This document shows, piece by piece, positions 1-5,564 of a DNA stretch of 5,564 nucleotides. Positions within the stretch are counted from its first letter, which is position 1; each line of letters begins with the position of its first letter. The stretch is from a bacterium (lineage in GTDB: Bacteria; Verrucomicrobiota; Verrucomicrobiae; Limisphaerales; J093): positions 1-5,564 of the forward strand of contig JAKCAB010000268.1 in NCBI GenBank assembly GCA_021839785.1, given 5' to 3'. Position numbers and translations under genes: made by a program. The notes below the pieces were generated by a model that saw only the letters and a list, made by a program, of their open reading frames with translations, was not told where the DNA came from and searched no databases.

Positions 1-1
1 C

Positions 2-919
2 GGACCGTTCAACATTCCGTTTCCCGAGCAGGCGGCGAGCGCGGTGCGTCCGCCGGCGGGGATGAGCTCCAGCCGCTTCCAGGATCGCGACAAGCTCTTC
101 AAGCGCCTCGCCGACGCCAGCCTGGTGGGCCAGTACGGCAGCGAGTATCAGAGAGAGTCGCTGGTGCGCTCACTGGACAACGCGCATCACCTGCTCAGTT
201 CGCCCGCGGCGAAGGCTTTCGATCTGGCGCTCGAACCCATCGAAAACGTCCGCAAGTATCTCCCGGAAGGCGTGGACCCGGCCAAGACTTTCAACGCCGA
301 GCAATCGCGGGACGGTTCGTACGAGCGCGAGACGCTGGGCCGTTTTGGCCTGGGTTGTCTGTTGGCACGTCGCTTGTGCGAGGTGGGTGCGCGGTACATC
401 GAGGTCACCACCGAATACATCCCGTTCCTGAACTGGGACACGCACGAAAACGGCCACACCCGCGCCGCGAACATGAAGCGGCAGATCGACGCGCCGGTTT
501 CCCAACTCATTTTGGACCTCGAAGAACGCGGTTTGCTGGACCGGACGCTCGTCGTGCTGGCCAGCGAGTTCAGCCGCGACATGATCACCGAAGGCAAGCC
601 GGACAAGACGGTGAAGAACCAGGTGGAGGTGCCAGACAAGATCGAGGACCTCAAATACTACGGAATGCACCGGCATTTCACCGATGCGGGCAGCGTGTTG
701 CTCTTCGGCGGCGGCATGAAGAAAGGCTTCCTTTACGGACGCACCGCGGATGAGCGGCCGGTGAAGAGTGTGGAGAACCCCGTTCACATCGAAGATCTGC
801 ACGCGACGCTCTACACGGCGCTGGGCATTTCGCCGAAGCAGGCGTACGAGATCGAGCACCGGCCCTTCTACGTCACTCGTGACGGCTTGGGCAAGCCGAT
901 CACGGAATTGCTTGCCTGA
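2..919 (+). CDS. DUF1501 family protein, C-terminal part (5' end outside window)
   Basis: The frame is open from base 2, so the gene enters from the left; the GTG at 44 is an internal Val codon, not a convincing start. About 305 residues are visible, ending at TGA 917-919. DUF1501 (PF07394) proteins resemble the alkaline phosphatase/sulfatase fold, are usually Tat-exported and are abundant in Planctomycetota and Verrucomicrobiota; their substrate is not established. Family landmarks are visible: NWDTH (from about 431), the D-L-E-E-R-G-L-L-D-R-T-L-V-V stretch (about 518-556), the acidic E-F-S-R-D site (566-580), a His-rich G-M-H-R-H (662-676), a GGGMKKG glycine turn (707-727), DLHATLYTALG (794-826) and a C-terminal D-G-LGKPITELLA. 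The usual EFGRTP and GRDHW motifs appear here as EFSRDM and GMHRHF, so this is a divergent subtype. The N-terminal half, including any Tat signal, is off-window. Family call sure; function unknown. Confidence 0.9.
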   Translation, partial: GPFNIPFPEQAASAVRPPAGMSSSRFQDRDKLFKRLADASLVGQYGSEYQRESLVRSLDNAHHLLSSPAAKAFDLALEPIENVRKYLPEGVDPAKTFNAEQSRDGSYERETLGRFGLGCLLARRLCEVGARYIEVTTEYIPFLNWDTHENGHTRAANMKRQIDAPVSQLILDLEERGLLDRTLVVLASEFSRDMITEGKPDKTVKNQVEVPDKIEDLKYYGMHRHFTDAGSVLLFGGGMKKGFLYGRTADERPVKSVENPVHIEDLHATLYTALGISPKQAYEIEHRPFYVTRDGLGKPITELLA

Positions 920-928
920 CTGCTGCGG

Positions 929-949
929 CTGAGGCGCACCGTGCCTCGG
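929..949 (+). terminator. Hairpin just after the DUF1501 stop, possible terminator
   Basis: Bases 929-935 (ctgaggc) pair with 943-949 (gcctcgg) around a 7-nt loop, giving a 7-bp stem with one G-T wobble, 9 nt after the stop codon. No T tract follows, so it is not a canonical intrinsic terminator. A second, weaker hairpin, accgc 967-971 with gcggt 979-983, is followed by only two more T residues. Either could end or stabilise the DUF1501 transcript, which faces the oppositely oriented tRNA gene. The remainder of 920-1036 shows nothing else I can name. Confidence 0.25.
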
Positions 950-1036
950 CGTGAACTGCCAGTTCGACCGCGCTTGAAGCGGTTTCCACGGGGTGGTGGC
1001 TTGGTTGGGGAGGCTCCGGAGAATTCTCGATAACGA

Positions 1037-1113
1037 TGGAGCGAGCGAAGGGATTCGAACCCTCGACATCAACCTTGGCAAGGTTGCGCTCTACCAGACT
1101 GAGCTACGCTCGC
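1037..1113 (-). tRNA. tRNA-Gly (anticodon GCC)
   Basis: Read on the minus strand, the 77 nt fold into a full cloverleaf. The acceptor stem is GCGAGCG (1113-1107) with CGCTCGC (1047-1041). The D arm is GCTC...GAGC (1104-1088) with an AGTCTGGTA loop. The anticodon arm is CAACC-TTGCCAA-GGTTG (1086-1070), with anticodon GCC at 1079-1077. The variable loop has 5 nt, and the T arm GAGGG-TTCGAAT-CCCTT carries the invariant TTCGAAT loop. The discriminator base is T, as expected for bacterial tRNA-Gly, and the 3' CCA is encoded at 1039-1037. It decodes GGC and GGU glycine codons. It stands alone between a plus-strand gene on each side. No integrase or direct repeat of its 3' end is visible, so there is no sign that it serves as an attachment site here. 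Confidence 0.97.
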
Positions 1114-1131
1114 TTCCGTCGAACGGCGGAA
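1114..1131 (-). repeat. Small hairpin abutting the 5' end of the tRNA
   Basis: Bases 1114-1120 (ttccgtc) pair with 1125-1131 (ggcggaa) through a 7-bp stem with one G-T wobble and a 4-nt loop. On the minus strand it would form the last part of the tRNA 5' leader, ending exactly one base before mature nucleotide 1. It could be a leader structure near the RNase P cut site or chance. Its T-rich side lies upstream in the tRNA direction, so it is not a terminator for the minus strand. Read on the plus strand it is followed by A residues, again not terminator-like. Confidence 0.35.
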
Positions 1132-1159
1132 AAACTAAGGCAGGGCCGCGCGATTGCAA
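1132..1159 (-). promoter_or_regulatory. Candidate sigma70-type promoter for tRNA-Gly
   Basis: On the minus strand a TTGCAA hexamer (1159-1154) is separated by 16 nt from TAGTTT (1137-1132). The -35 matches TTGACA at four of six positions; the -10 matches TATAAT only at its first two and last bases. The expected start would leave a short leader of about 11 nt before the tRNA. The position is sensible and the stretch is locally AT-richer, but the -10 is poor, so this is tentative. Confidence 0.3.
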
Positions 1160-1226
1160 GCGCCGATTTCGCGCCCGCCCGGAATTTCATTGAAGCGCCG
1201 CGCCCGCAAACCGCATAAACCCGCGC

Positions 1227-2237
1227 ATGAAGTGCTTCGTCACCGGCGCGACCGGTTTCGTCGGGGCCAATCTGGTTCACGAACTCAATGCCGGCGGCCA
1301 CGCGGTCCGGGCGTTGGTCCGTCGGGGCAGCGATTCCCGTGGTTTGCAGGGCGCCGAATATGAAACGGTTTCCTGCGACCTGACAGATCGCACGGCCTTG
1401 ACCACCGCGATGCGTGGTTGCGACTGGTGTTTTCACGTTGCCGCCAGCTATCACCTTTGGTTGCCCGACTACGCACCGCTCTTCGCCGCCAACGTGGACG
1501 GCACCCGCGCGGTGCTGGAAGCGGCGGGCGAGGCCGGCTGCGGCCGGATCGTGTACACGAGCACGGTGGGAGTTCTGCGACCGCCGCCGCCAGCCGCCGC
1601 CGATCCCCAGCCGGTGGACGAAACCGCGTTGGCCGACCTTGCGGAGATGACCAACCCGTACAAGCGCTCGAAGTGGCAGGCCGAAGCGGTCGCCCGCGAA
1701 CTCGTGGCGCGGGGCCTGCCGGTGGCGATCGTGACCCCCACCGCCCCGGTCGGGCCGCGCGACATCAAACCCACGCCGACCGGCCAGGTGATCGTGGATT
1801 TTCTGAACCGCGCCATGCCGGCCTTTCTCGATACTGGCCTGAACTGGGTCCACGTCCGCGACGTGGCCCGCGGCCACATTCTCGCCGCCGAGCGCGGGCG
1901 GGTGGGGGAGCGCTACATCCTGGGCCACTCCGACGGCAACTGGACACTGCAGCAAGCCTTGGCGGTGCTGGGGGAAATCAGCGGCTTGCCAGCGCCGAAG
2001 TGGCGTGTTCCGTACGCGGTGGCACTGGCCTTCGCGCACCTCGACGAGGTCAAGTCGCGTCTCACCGGCCGGCCACCGAAGGCGCCGCTCGCGGGCGTGC
2101 GCATGGCGCGGTACAAGATGTTCTTCACGCCGGCCAAGGCGGTGCGCGAACTGGGCCTGCCGCAAACTCCGCCGCGCCAAGCCTTGCAGGACGCCGTGGA
2201 TTGGTTCCGCGCGAACGGTTACGTGCGCCCGAAATGA
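1227..2237 (+). CDS. hpnA: NAD-dependent epimerase/dehydratase, HpnA-type (hopanoid-associated sugar epimerase)
   Basis: A 336-residue extended short-chain dehydrogenase, a normal length for the family and likely cytoplasmic. The N terminus carries the Rossmann motif TGATGFVG (residues 6-13, G7-x2-G10-x2-G13). A D-L-T-D turn follows at 51-54, then CDWCFHVAASYHLW (65-78), an NVDGTRAVLEAA helix (89-100) and YTSTVGV (110-116) with the active-site Ser/Thr. The catalytic Y145-x3-K149 lies in YKRSK. Features I associate with HpnA rather than other epimerases are VGPRDIKPTPTG (175-186), LDTGLNWVHVRDVARGH (201-217), GERYILG (227-233), GVRMARYKMFF (290-300) and a WFRANGY tail (326-332). In hopanoid producers the gene usually sits with squalene and hopene genes, and its exact substrate is not settled. 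No other hopanoid gene is present here. ATG 1227 is the only good start and has no clear Shine-Dalgarno. A related dihydroflavonol-4-reductase-like enzyme is the main alternative. Confidence 0.85.
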   Translation: MKCFVTGATGFVGANLVHELNAGGHAVRALVRRGSDSRGLQGAEYETVSCDLTDRTALTTAMRGCDWCFHVAASYHLWLPDYAPLFAANVDGTRAVLEAAGEAGCGRIVYTSTVGVLRPPPPAAADPQPVDETALADLAEMTNPYKRSKWQAEAVARELVARGLPVAIVTPTAPVGPRDIKPTPTGQVIVDFLNRAMPAFLDTGLNWVHVRDVARGHILAAERGRVGERYILGHSDGNWTLQQALAVLGEISGLPAPKWRVPYAVALAFAHLDEVKSRLTGRPPKAPLAGVRMARYKMFFTPAKAVRELGLPQTPPRQALQDAVDWFRANGYVRPK

Positions 2238-2250
2238 GGCGCGCGTGAAC

Positions 2251-2379
2251 AGCCACGAGACGCGGAGGTACAGAGGTCAAATTTGGAACTCAGGAACTCA
2301 AGAACGTGGAAACCGCGGTCTTCTTTCCGGCTTTCCTGGCTTCCGAATTCAGCCTCCGGGCCTTGGCGTCTCGGTGGTT
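2251..2379. repeat. Nested concentric imperfect palindrome between convergent genes
   Basis: Three inverted-repeat pairs share nearly one centre (about 2315). The outer arms are 2253-2268 (ccacgagacgcggagg) and 2361-2377 (ccttggcgtctcggtgg); 14 bases pair, with one bulge and two mismatches. The inner arms are 2280-2296 (aatttggaactcaggaa) and 2333-2349 (ttcctggcttccgaatt), pairing at 14 of 17 positions. The centre, 2312-2319, is a perfect palindrome, accgcggt. An 8-bp direct repeat, ggaactca, occurs twice in tandem at 2285-2300. The element fills nearly all of the gap between the hpnA stop and the oxidoreductase stop. It carries no open frame, and its AT-richer stretches differ from the genes on both sides. 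It could be a small dispersed palindromic repeat (REP/MITE-like) or a bidirectional transcription end; copy number cannot be judged from one window. Confidence 0.65.
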
Positions 2380-2391
2380 AGTTAGGATTGC

Positions 2392-3741
2392 TCAGCCGCT
2401 GAAGCCGTAGTCGTACGGTTTGCGCATTTCGCGCGCGACGTAGGCATTGGCCTCCGCAGCGCTGTCGCCGACGAATTGTTCCGTCGCTGAATCCCACTTT
2501 AACGGGCGGCGCAGTCGCATCGCGATTGCGGCCAGGTGGCAGAGCGAGGCCGAACGATGCCCCACCTCAACGTGAGCGATGGGGTCTTTGCGCGAGCGCA
2601 CGCAGGCAAAGAAGTTGCCCATGTGATCGCCGCTGGCTTCGAGGCGGACCGCACTGGCGGGCAGCGGCGTTGTGATGATGTCGTCCTTGGAGGCGTCGAT
2701 GTCACCGCGAGTCACCCAGATCCAGCCGTCGGTGCCTTCGAATTTGAGGCCGTTCCGCTGGCCATTCCGGTTCACGACGCCGCCGAAAATATTGTCGTCC
2801 CGTGTGGTCTTGGCCACGTGCCGCACACCACCGGACCAAGTGAACGTCACCTCGTACTCGCTGATCGCGGTATAACCACCGGGGATCGGTTCGGCGAGCA
2901 CCTTGGCTTCGACGGCGGTCGGCCCCTCCTGGCCCAGCGCCCAGCGGGCGATGTCGTTGTGGTGCGCACCCCAGTCGGTCATCGTGCCGCCGGAGTAATC
3001 GAGCCAGTAGCGGAACGTGGTGTGGCAACGCTCCTTCACGTAATCGACTTTGGGCGCCTGGCCCAGCCAGTAATCCCAGTTCAAACCGGCCGGCACCGGC
3101 GAACTCGCGAACGGCCCGCCGCGCAAACCGGCCGGCAGGAAGACGCTAATTTGCTGGAGCTTGCCGATGCGGCCATTGCGGACGAGTTCGCACGCGAGGC
3201 GGAAACGGTTGTCGCTGCGCTGCTGGGTGCCAGTCTGGAAAATCGCCTTGCGCTCGCGCACCGTTTTCACCATGCGTTTGCCTTCGTCGATCGTGAGCGT
3301 GAGCGGTTTCTCGCCGTACACGTCCTTGCCGGCCTTCAGTGCCGCCATGTTCACCAACGTGTGCCAATGATCCGGGCAGGCCTGAATGACCACGTGCACG
3401 TCTTCGCGTTCGAGCAACTTGCGGAAATCGCCGTACTTCGCCGGCACCTTGCCGTCCTTGGTGAACTGCTTGGCCGCGGCCTCGACGTGGCTTTCGTCCA
3501 CGTCGCAGACCGCGACAATGTCGCCAAAGCGGCTGGCGTTACCCGCGTCGCCATGGCCCATGCCACCGCAGCCGATCAGCGCAATGCCGGGCCGGTCATT
3601 CGGTCCGGAGGACTTGGCGGCAGGTGTGGCTGCGGCGAGTTCGCGCTCCACGAACCAAAGGGGCAGGCCGGTGGCGGCGACGGTGGCGGTGCAGGTGCGG
3701 AGAAACGAACGACGCGAGACGTAAAATGGCTTCGGTGTCAT
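2392..3741 (-). CDS. Tat-exported Gfo/Idh/MocA family oxidoreductase
   Basis: A 449-residue NAD(P)-dependent oxidoreductase, usual length for the exported members common in Planctomycetota and Verrucomicrobiota. ATG 3739-3741 is chosen because it puts a twin-arginine signal, SRRSFLR (residues 9-15) followed by a hydrophobic stretch to about 30, at the N terminus; a longer frame upstream would bury it. The Rossmann domain starts at about residue 51 with IALIGCGGMG (G57-C58-G59-G60-M61-G62). An acidic residue at the end of the second strand (VCDVD, 78-82) suits NAD. The family E-K-P is at 144-146, with K145 the expected catalytic lysine. The C-terminal substrate domain includes NWDYWLGQAP (221-230), YSGGTMTDWGAHHNDIARW (249-267) and GDHMGNFFACVRSRKDP (371-387). 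Substrates are usually sugars or polyols, but nothing here identifies which. No strong Shine-Dalgarno is seen. The gene lies 125 bp after the nuclease on the same strand. Confidence 0.93.
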   Translation of the reverse strand: MTPKPFYVSRRSFLRTCTATVAATGLPLWFVERELAAATPAAKSSGPNDRPGIALIGCGGMGHGDAGNASRFGDIVAVCDVDESHVEAAAKQFTKDGKVPAKYGDFRKLLEREDVHVVIQACPDHWHTLVNMAALKAGKDVYGEKPLTLTIDEGKRMVKTVRERKAIFQTGTQQRSDNRFRLACELVRNGRIGKLQQISVFLPAGLRGGPFASSPVPAGLNWDYWLGQAPKVDYVKERCHTTFRYWLDYSGGTMTDWGAHHNDIARWALGQEGPTAVEAKVLAEPIPGGYTAISEYEVTFTWSGGVRHVAKTTRDDNIFGGVVNRNGQRNGLKFEGTDGWIWVTRGDIDASKDDIITTPLPASAVRLEASGDHMGNFFACVRSRKDPIAHVEVGHRSASLCHLAAIAMRLRRPLKWDSATEQFVGDSAAEANAYVAREMRKPYDYGFSG

Positions 3742-3797
3742 GGCGGAATTCAGGCGGGCGGGCGCTGGGCCGTCAAGCGATTCAGGTTCGCGCGCCA

Positions 3798-3830
3798 CGT
3801 GCCCTGAAAGGATTGGATGAATCCGGCACG
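3798..3830 (-). promoter_or_regulatory. Two-part hairpin in the nuclease-oxidoreductase gap
   Basis: Outer arms cgtgcc (3798-3803) and ggcacg (3825-3830) pair perfectly. Inner arms ggatt (3810-3814) and aatcc (3820-3824) also pair perfectly around a 5-nt loop, with a 6-nt bulge (3804-3809) on one side. The resulting 11-bp interrupted stem lies 37 bp after the nuclease stop and about 57 bp before the oxidoreductase start on the minus strand. No T tract follows, so it is not a canonical terminator. It may be a transcript-end or processing structure, or chance in GC-rich DNA. The rest of 3742-3866 shows no gene. Confidence 0.3.
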
Positions 3831-3866
3831 GACCCAAGGCCGAATCCAGCGGGGCGGTGGCGGCAC

Positions 3867-4841
3867 TCAGAAAAGGCGCTTGAGCCCATTGGCGAGACGG
3901 AAGCCGGCCAGGGCAATCCGCCGCCGCGCCACGCTGCGGGCGTTCTCCTCATAGCCGAAGTTGATGTCGGGTACCTCGGCGGCGGTGATGTGGCCGTGCC
4001 ATTTGGCATGTTTGAGCTGGCCGTCCAAGTACGCAAAGGCGCGGGCATAATGCAGACCTTCCGCAGTCCAGGACGGGTAGGTTTGGTGCGACTTGAGTTC
4101 TCTCAGCCGCGCTCTCGCCAGCTTCGGGTCGGCGGCGATGTCGTCGGCCAGATACTCGATGAAGGTAGAGTCCTGACCGGTGCCGAGCAGGGCGTCCCAA
4201 AAGGTATGGAGACGGAGCGGCTCGCTTTGCGGTTTGATGGCCACCTCGTTGCCGCCACGATCGCCTTGGGGGAATTCCGGCGAAAACCACTCCGCACAGT
4301 GCAGCGGCTGGTGGATGTCGCCGACGAGGTGCAAATACCAACAGAGCGCAACCGCGCGGTCGGCTGCAGGCAACTGGGGCGACCTCAACTGCGCCTCCGC
4401 GTAGGCCAGCCGCTCGACGGCGTTCGTTGGCGGCGGCGGATGCGCGGATGGGAGGATCGTTGCCAGGTCGTTCGCGGCGACGAACGGGAGGTCGATGTAG
4501 TGCCAGTCCGGGTGGTGATAGGCGGTGATGTGCGCCGGTTGCGGCGGCTGGCCGGACGGCGCGGGTCGCACCAGGTCGGGCCAGGTGGCCGCGCGCAGAA
4601 AGATCCATTCGTCACGGTCCGCGTCCGAAGGGATGTCCACCGCCAGGAGTTCCGCGTAGTGGGGGTGTTGGCGGAGTAATTGCGAAACCGCGGACCGCTC
4701 GCCGGCGGACAAGCTGCGCCAGGCGAGTTCTGCCACCACCATGTGGCCGGTGTTGTTCCACGCGCATGCCTGAAGCGCGCAGCAAAGGGCGCCCAGGGTC
4801 AGCAAAAATCGAAAACTCAGTTTGGTGGTGAGGCGATTCAT
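3867..4841 (-). CDS. Secreted S1/P1-type zinc nuclease
   Basis: A 324-residue protein. Family enzymes cut single-stranded DNA and RNA and remove 3'-phosphates using three zinc ions. ATG 4839-4841 is chosen because it yields a classic signal peptide: a basic start (RLTTKLSFR), hydrophobic core FLLTLGALCCAL and cleavage after QACA. Cleavage leaves W28 as the mature N terminus, which matters because the N-terminal Trp is itself a zinc ligand in P1 nuclease. All nine expected ligands are recognisable: W28, H33 (WNNTGH), D89 (TWPD), H114 (WHYID), H171, D175 and H181 (HLVGDIHQPLH), and H212 and D216 (LHTFWD). GDRGGNEV (193-200) is also typical. The enzyme is probably periplasmic or extracellular, releasing nucleotides and phosphate. 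Its start overlaps the upstream frame's stop as ATGA, suggesting translational coupling in an operon. The same open frame extends far upstream, but that part is not coding-like. Substrate preference cannot be read from sequence. Confidence 0.93.
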   Translation of the reverse strand: MNRLTTKLSFRFLLTLGALCCALQACAWNNTGHMVVAELAWRSLSAGERSAVSQLLRQHPHYAELLAVDIPSDADRDEWIFLRAATWPDLVRPAPSGQPPQPAHITAYHHPDWHYIDLPFVAANDLATILPSAHPPPPTNAVERLAYAEAQLRSPQLPAADRAVALCWYLHLVGDIHQPLHCAEWFSPEFPQGDRGGNEVAIKPQSEPLRLHTFWDALLGTGQDSTFIEYLADDIAADPKLARARLRELKSHQTYPSWTAEGLHYARAFAYLDGQLKHAKWHGHITAAEVPDINFGYEENARSVARRRIALAGFRLANGLKRLF

Positions 4842-5089
4842 TGGTGAGGGAGTTCGCACCGAGGAGGATTCGTCGGCGCAGTGTCCACGCTCAACTTCCG
4901 CCAGCCGATCTTGAGGACGGTGACCAGGTCGTCGATTTTGTAGTTGTCGAGGTGCGGTCGCATTCGGGCGTAACCAACCACGCCGTCGAGCACTTGCCCG
5001 GGCGAGAGCTTCGAGCGCGCGAAGTGGAAAGTCTAGATCCAGTCGTCGGCCGGTATCGGCACGGCGCCTGTACCTTCCGCATCGAACAC
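4838..5089 (-). pseudogene. Small unrecognised gene interrupted by an in-frame TAG
   Basis: I do not recognise this product. After the ABC ATPase stop there are two codons and then a GTG (5089-5087), opening an 18-codon frame (VFDAEGTGAVPIPADDWI). It meets TAG at 5035-5033, then continues 64 codons in the same frame, through SKLSPGQVLDG, PHLDNYKIDDL and VTVLKIGWRKL, to TGA 4840-4838. Three things suggest this is or was coding. Third codon positions are mostly G or C on both sides of the TAG, unlike the other minus-strand frames here. The residue composition looks like a folded protein. The stop overlaps the nuclease ATG as ATGA. Only the last dozen or so residues (PTNPPRCELPHQ) look like a loose tail. 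Possibilities are a recently broken small gene, a base error at the TAG, a shorter gene starting at an internal GTG or ATG, or a remnant of a longer protein. No signal peptide or membrane segment is evident. Confidence 0.5.
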
Positions 5090-5095
5090 GCCGTA

Positions 5096-5564
5096 TCAGG
5101 CCAGATGGCAGGCGACGCGGTGGCCGGGTTGGATTTCGCGCAGCGGCGGCAACTCCGCGCGGCACCGCGCCTCGGCGATCGGGCAGCGCGGGTGGAACGG
5201 ACAGCCCGGTGGCGGCGCCAGCGGCGAAGGCGCTTCGCCCGGCAATACGAGCCTTTGGCGGCGCGAGGCCGGGTCCACCACCGGCACGGCCGAGATCAGC
5301 GCCTGCGTGTACGGGTGGCGTGGCGCGGCCAACAAATCGCGGGCGGGCGCCGTTTCCACCACGCACCCGAGGTACAACACCACGATCCGCTGGCTGATGT
5401 GTTCCACCACCGCGAGGTCGTGGGCAATGAAGAGATAGGCCAGCCCGCGGTCGCGCTGGAGATCCTGGAGCAGATTGACGATTTGCGCCTGCGCCGAAAC
5501 GTCCAGCGCACTCACCGGTTCGTCACAAACGATCAACTTCGGCTCGACCGCCAGCGCCCGCGCG
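5096..5564 (-). CDS. Oligopeptide/dipeptide ABC transporter ATPase, C-terminal part (OppF/DppF type)
   Basis: The 155 visible residues end at TGA 5098-5096, and the frame stays open to the right edge, so the N-terminal half with Walker A and the LSGGQ signature is off-window. The visible part begins ARALAVEPK, the helix that follows the signature motif. Next come Walker B with catalytic Glu (LIVCDEP), the D-loop SALDVS, and the switch His in FIAHDL. The C-terminal oligopeptide extension follows: [14 protein letters not shown], then the cysteine pattern [14 protein letters not shown], ending GHRVACHLA. These extensions mark the Opp/Dpp family, whose cytoplasmic ATPases drive peptide or related (nickel, oligosaccharide) import with two permeases and a binding protein. 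The VSALDVS wording favours OppF/DppF over OppD/DppD, weakly. It is upstream of, and probably co-transcribed with, the small frame and the nuclease. Confidence 0.93.
   Translation of the reverse strand, partial: ARALAVEPKLIVCDEPVSALDVSAQAQIVNLLQDLQRDRGLAYLFIAHDLAVVEHISQRIVVLYLGCVVETAPARDLLAAPRHPYTQALISAVPVVDPASRRQRLVLPGEAPSPLAPPPGCPFHPRCPIAEARCRAELPPLREIQPGHRVACHLA

Noticed and set aside
170..1081. A 303-codon minus-strand frame opposite the DUF1501 gene
   Set aside because: It begins inside the tRNA and is antisense to a gene with clear family motifs.
1037..1113. tRNA-Gly as an integration site for a mobile element
   Set aside because: No integrase, no duplicated tRNA 3' end and no change of gene type on either side were found in this window.
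1104..2180. A 358-codon minus-strand frame opposite the epimerase
   Set aside because: It overlaps the tRNA 5' end and is antisense to the clear hpnA-like gene; the product is Arg/His/Gly-rich with no domain.
2536..3807. A 423-codon open frame on the plus strand
   Set aside because: It lies antisense to the Gfo/Idh/MocA gene, whose motifs are unambiguous. Its length follows from the lack of stop codons opposite GC-rich coding sequence, and its product shows no recognisable domain.
3742..3837. 32-residue longer start for the Gfo/Idh oxidoreductase
   Set aside because: It would place the twin-arginine signal at residues 41-47 instead of the N terminus; the ATG at 3739-3741 gives a normal Tat signal.
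5033..5035. TAG read as pyrrolysine or suppressed amber
   Set aside because: No pyrrolysine machinery or recoding signal is visible, and such use would be very unusual in this group; a mutation or base error is simpler.
4891..5082. A 63-codon minus-strand frame between nuclease and ABC gene
   Set aside because: It is Ser/Thr/Arg-rich with low-GC third positions compared with the overlapping amber-interrupted frame, which is the better coding candidate.
4842..5366. N-terminal extension of the nuclease frame to 499 residues
   Set aside because: The extension is Arg/Pro/Ala-rich without a motif, runs in a wrong frame through the ABC ATPase gene and would bury the nuclease signal peptide, which starts neatly at the ATG ending at 4841.

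Overview
The window is GC-rich DNA and reads like the chromosome of an uncultured member of the Verrucomicrobiota or the wider PVC group. This rests on gene content, not a search. A DUF1501 protein, a Tat-exported Gfo/Idh/MocA oxidoreductase and a secreted S1/P1-type nuclease close together are characteristic of Verrucomicrobiota and Planctomycetota. High GC at third codon positions in the true reading frames produces many long antisense shadow frames, which are not annotated.

Layout, left to right: (1) bases 2-919 (+), the C-terminal part of a DUF1501 protein that runs in from the left edge; (2) a short intergenic stretch with weak hairpins; (3) a minus-strand tRNA-Gly(GCC), 1037-1113, with CCA encoded, preceded by a small hairpin and a weak promoter candidate; (4) 1227-2237 (+), an NAD-dependent epimerase of the HpnA type (hopanoid-associated sugar epimerase); (5) 2251-2379, a set of nested imperfect inverted repeats sharing one centre, in the gap between two convergent genes; (6) 2392-3741 (-), a Tat-signal Gfo/Idh/MocA oxidoreductase; (7) 3867-4841 (-), a secreted S1/P1 nuclease with all nine zinc ligands; (8) 4838-5089 (-), a small coding-like frame broken by one in-frame amber codon, whose stop overlaps the nuclease start as ATGA; (9) 5096-5564 (-), the C-terminal part of an oligopeptide/dipeptide ABC transporter ATPase (OppF/DppF type) that runs off the right edge.

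The three right-hand minus-strand frames (ABC ATPase, small frame, nuclease) are tightly packed and look like one transcription unit. The oxidoreductase follows after 125 bp and may or may not belong to it. An importer for peptides plus a secreted nuclease fits scavenging of macromolecules, but that link is inference. The left part appears to be ordinary chromosomal genes with no shared pathway.

I found no CRISPR array, transposase, integrase, toxin-antitoxin pair or recognisable defence system. The two items most worth a second look are the concentric palindromic element at 2251-2379 and the amber-interrupted small gene at 4838-5089.
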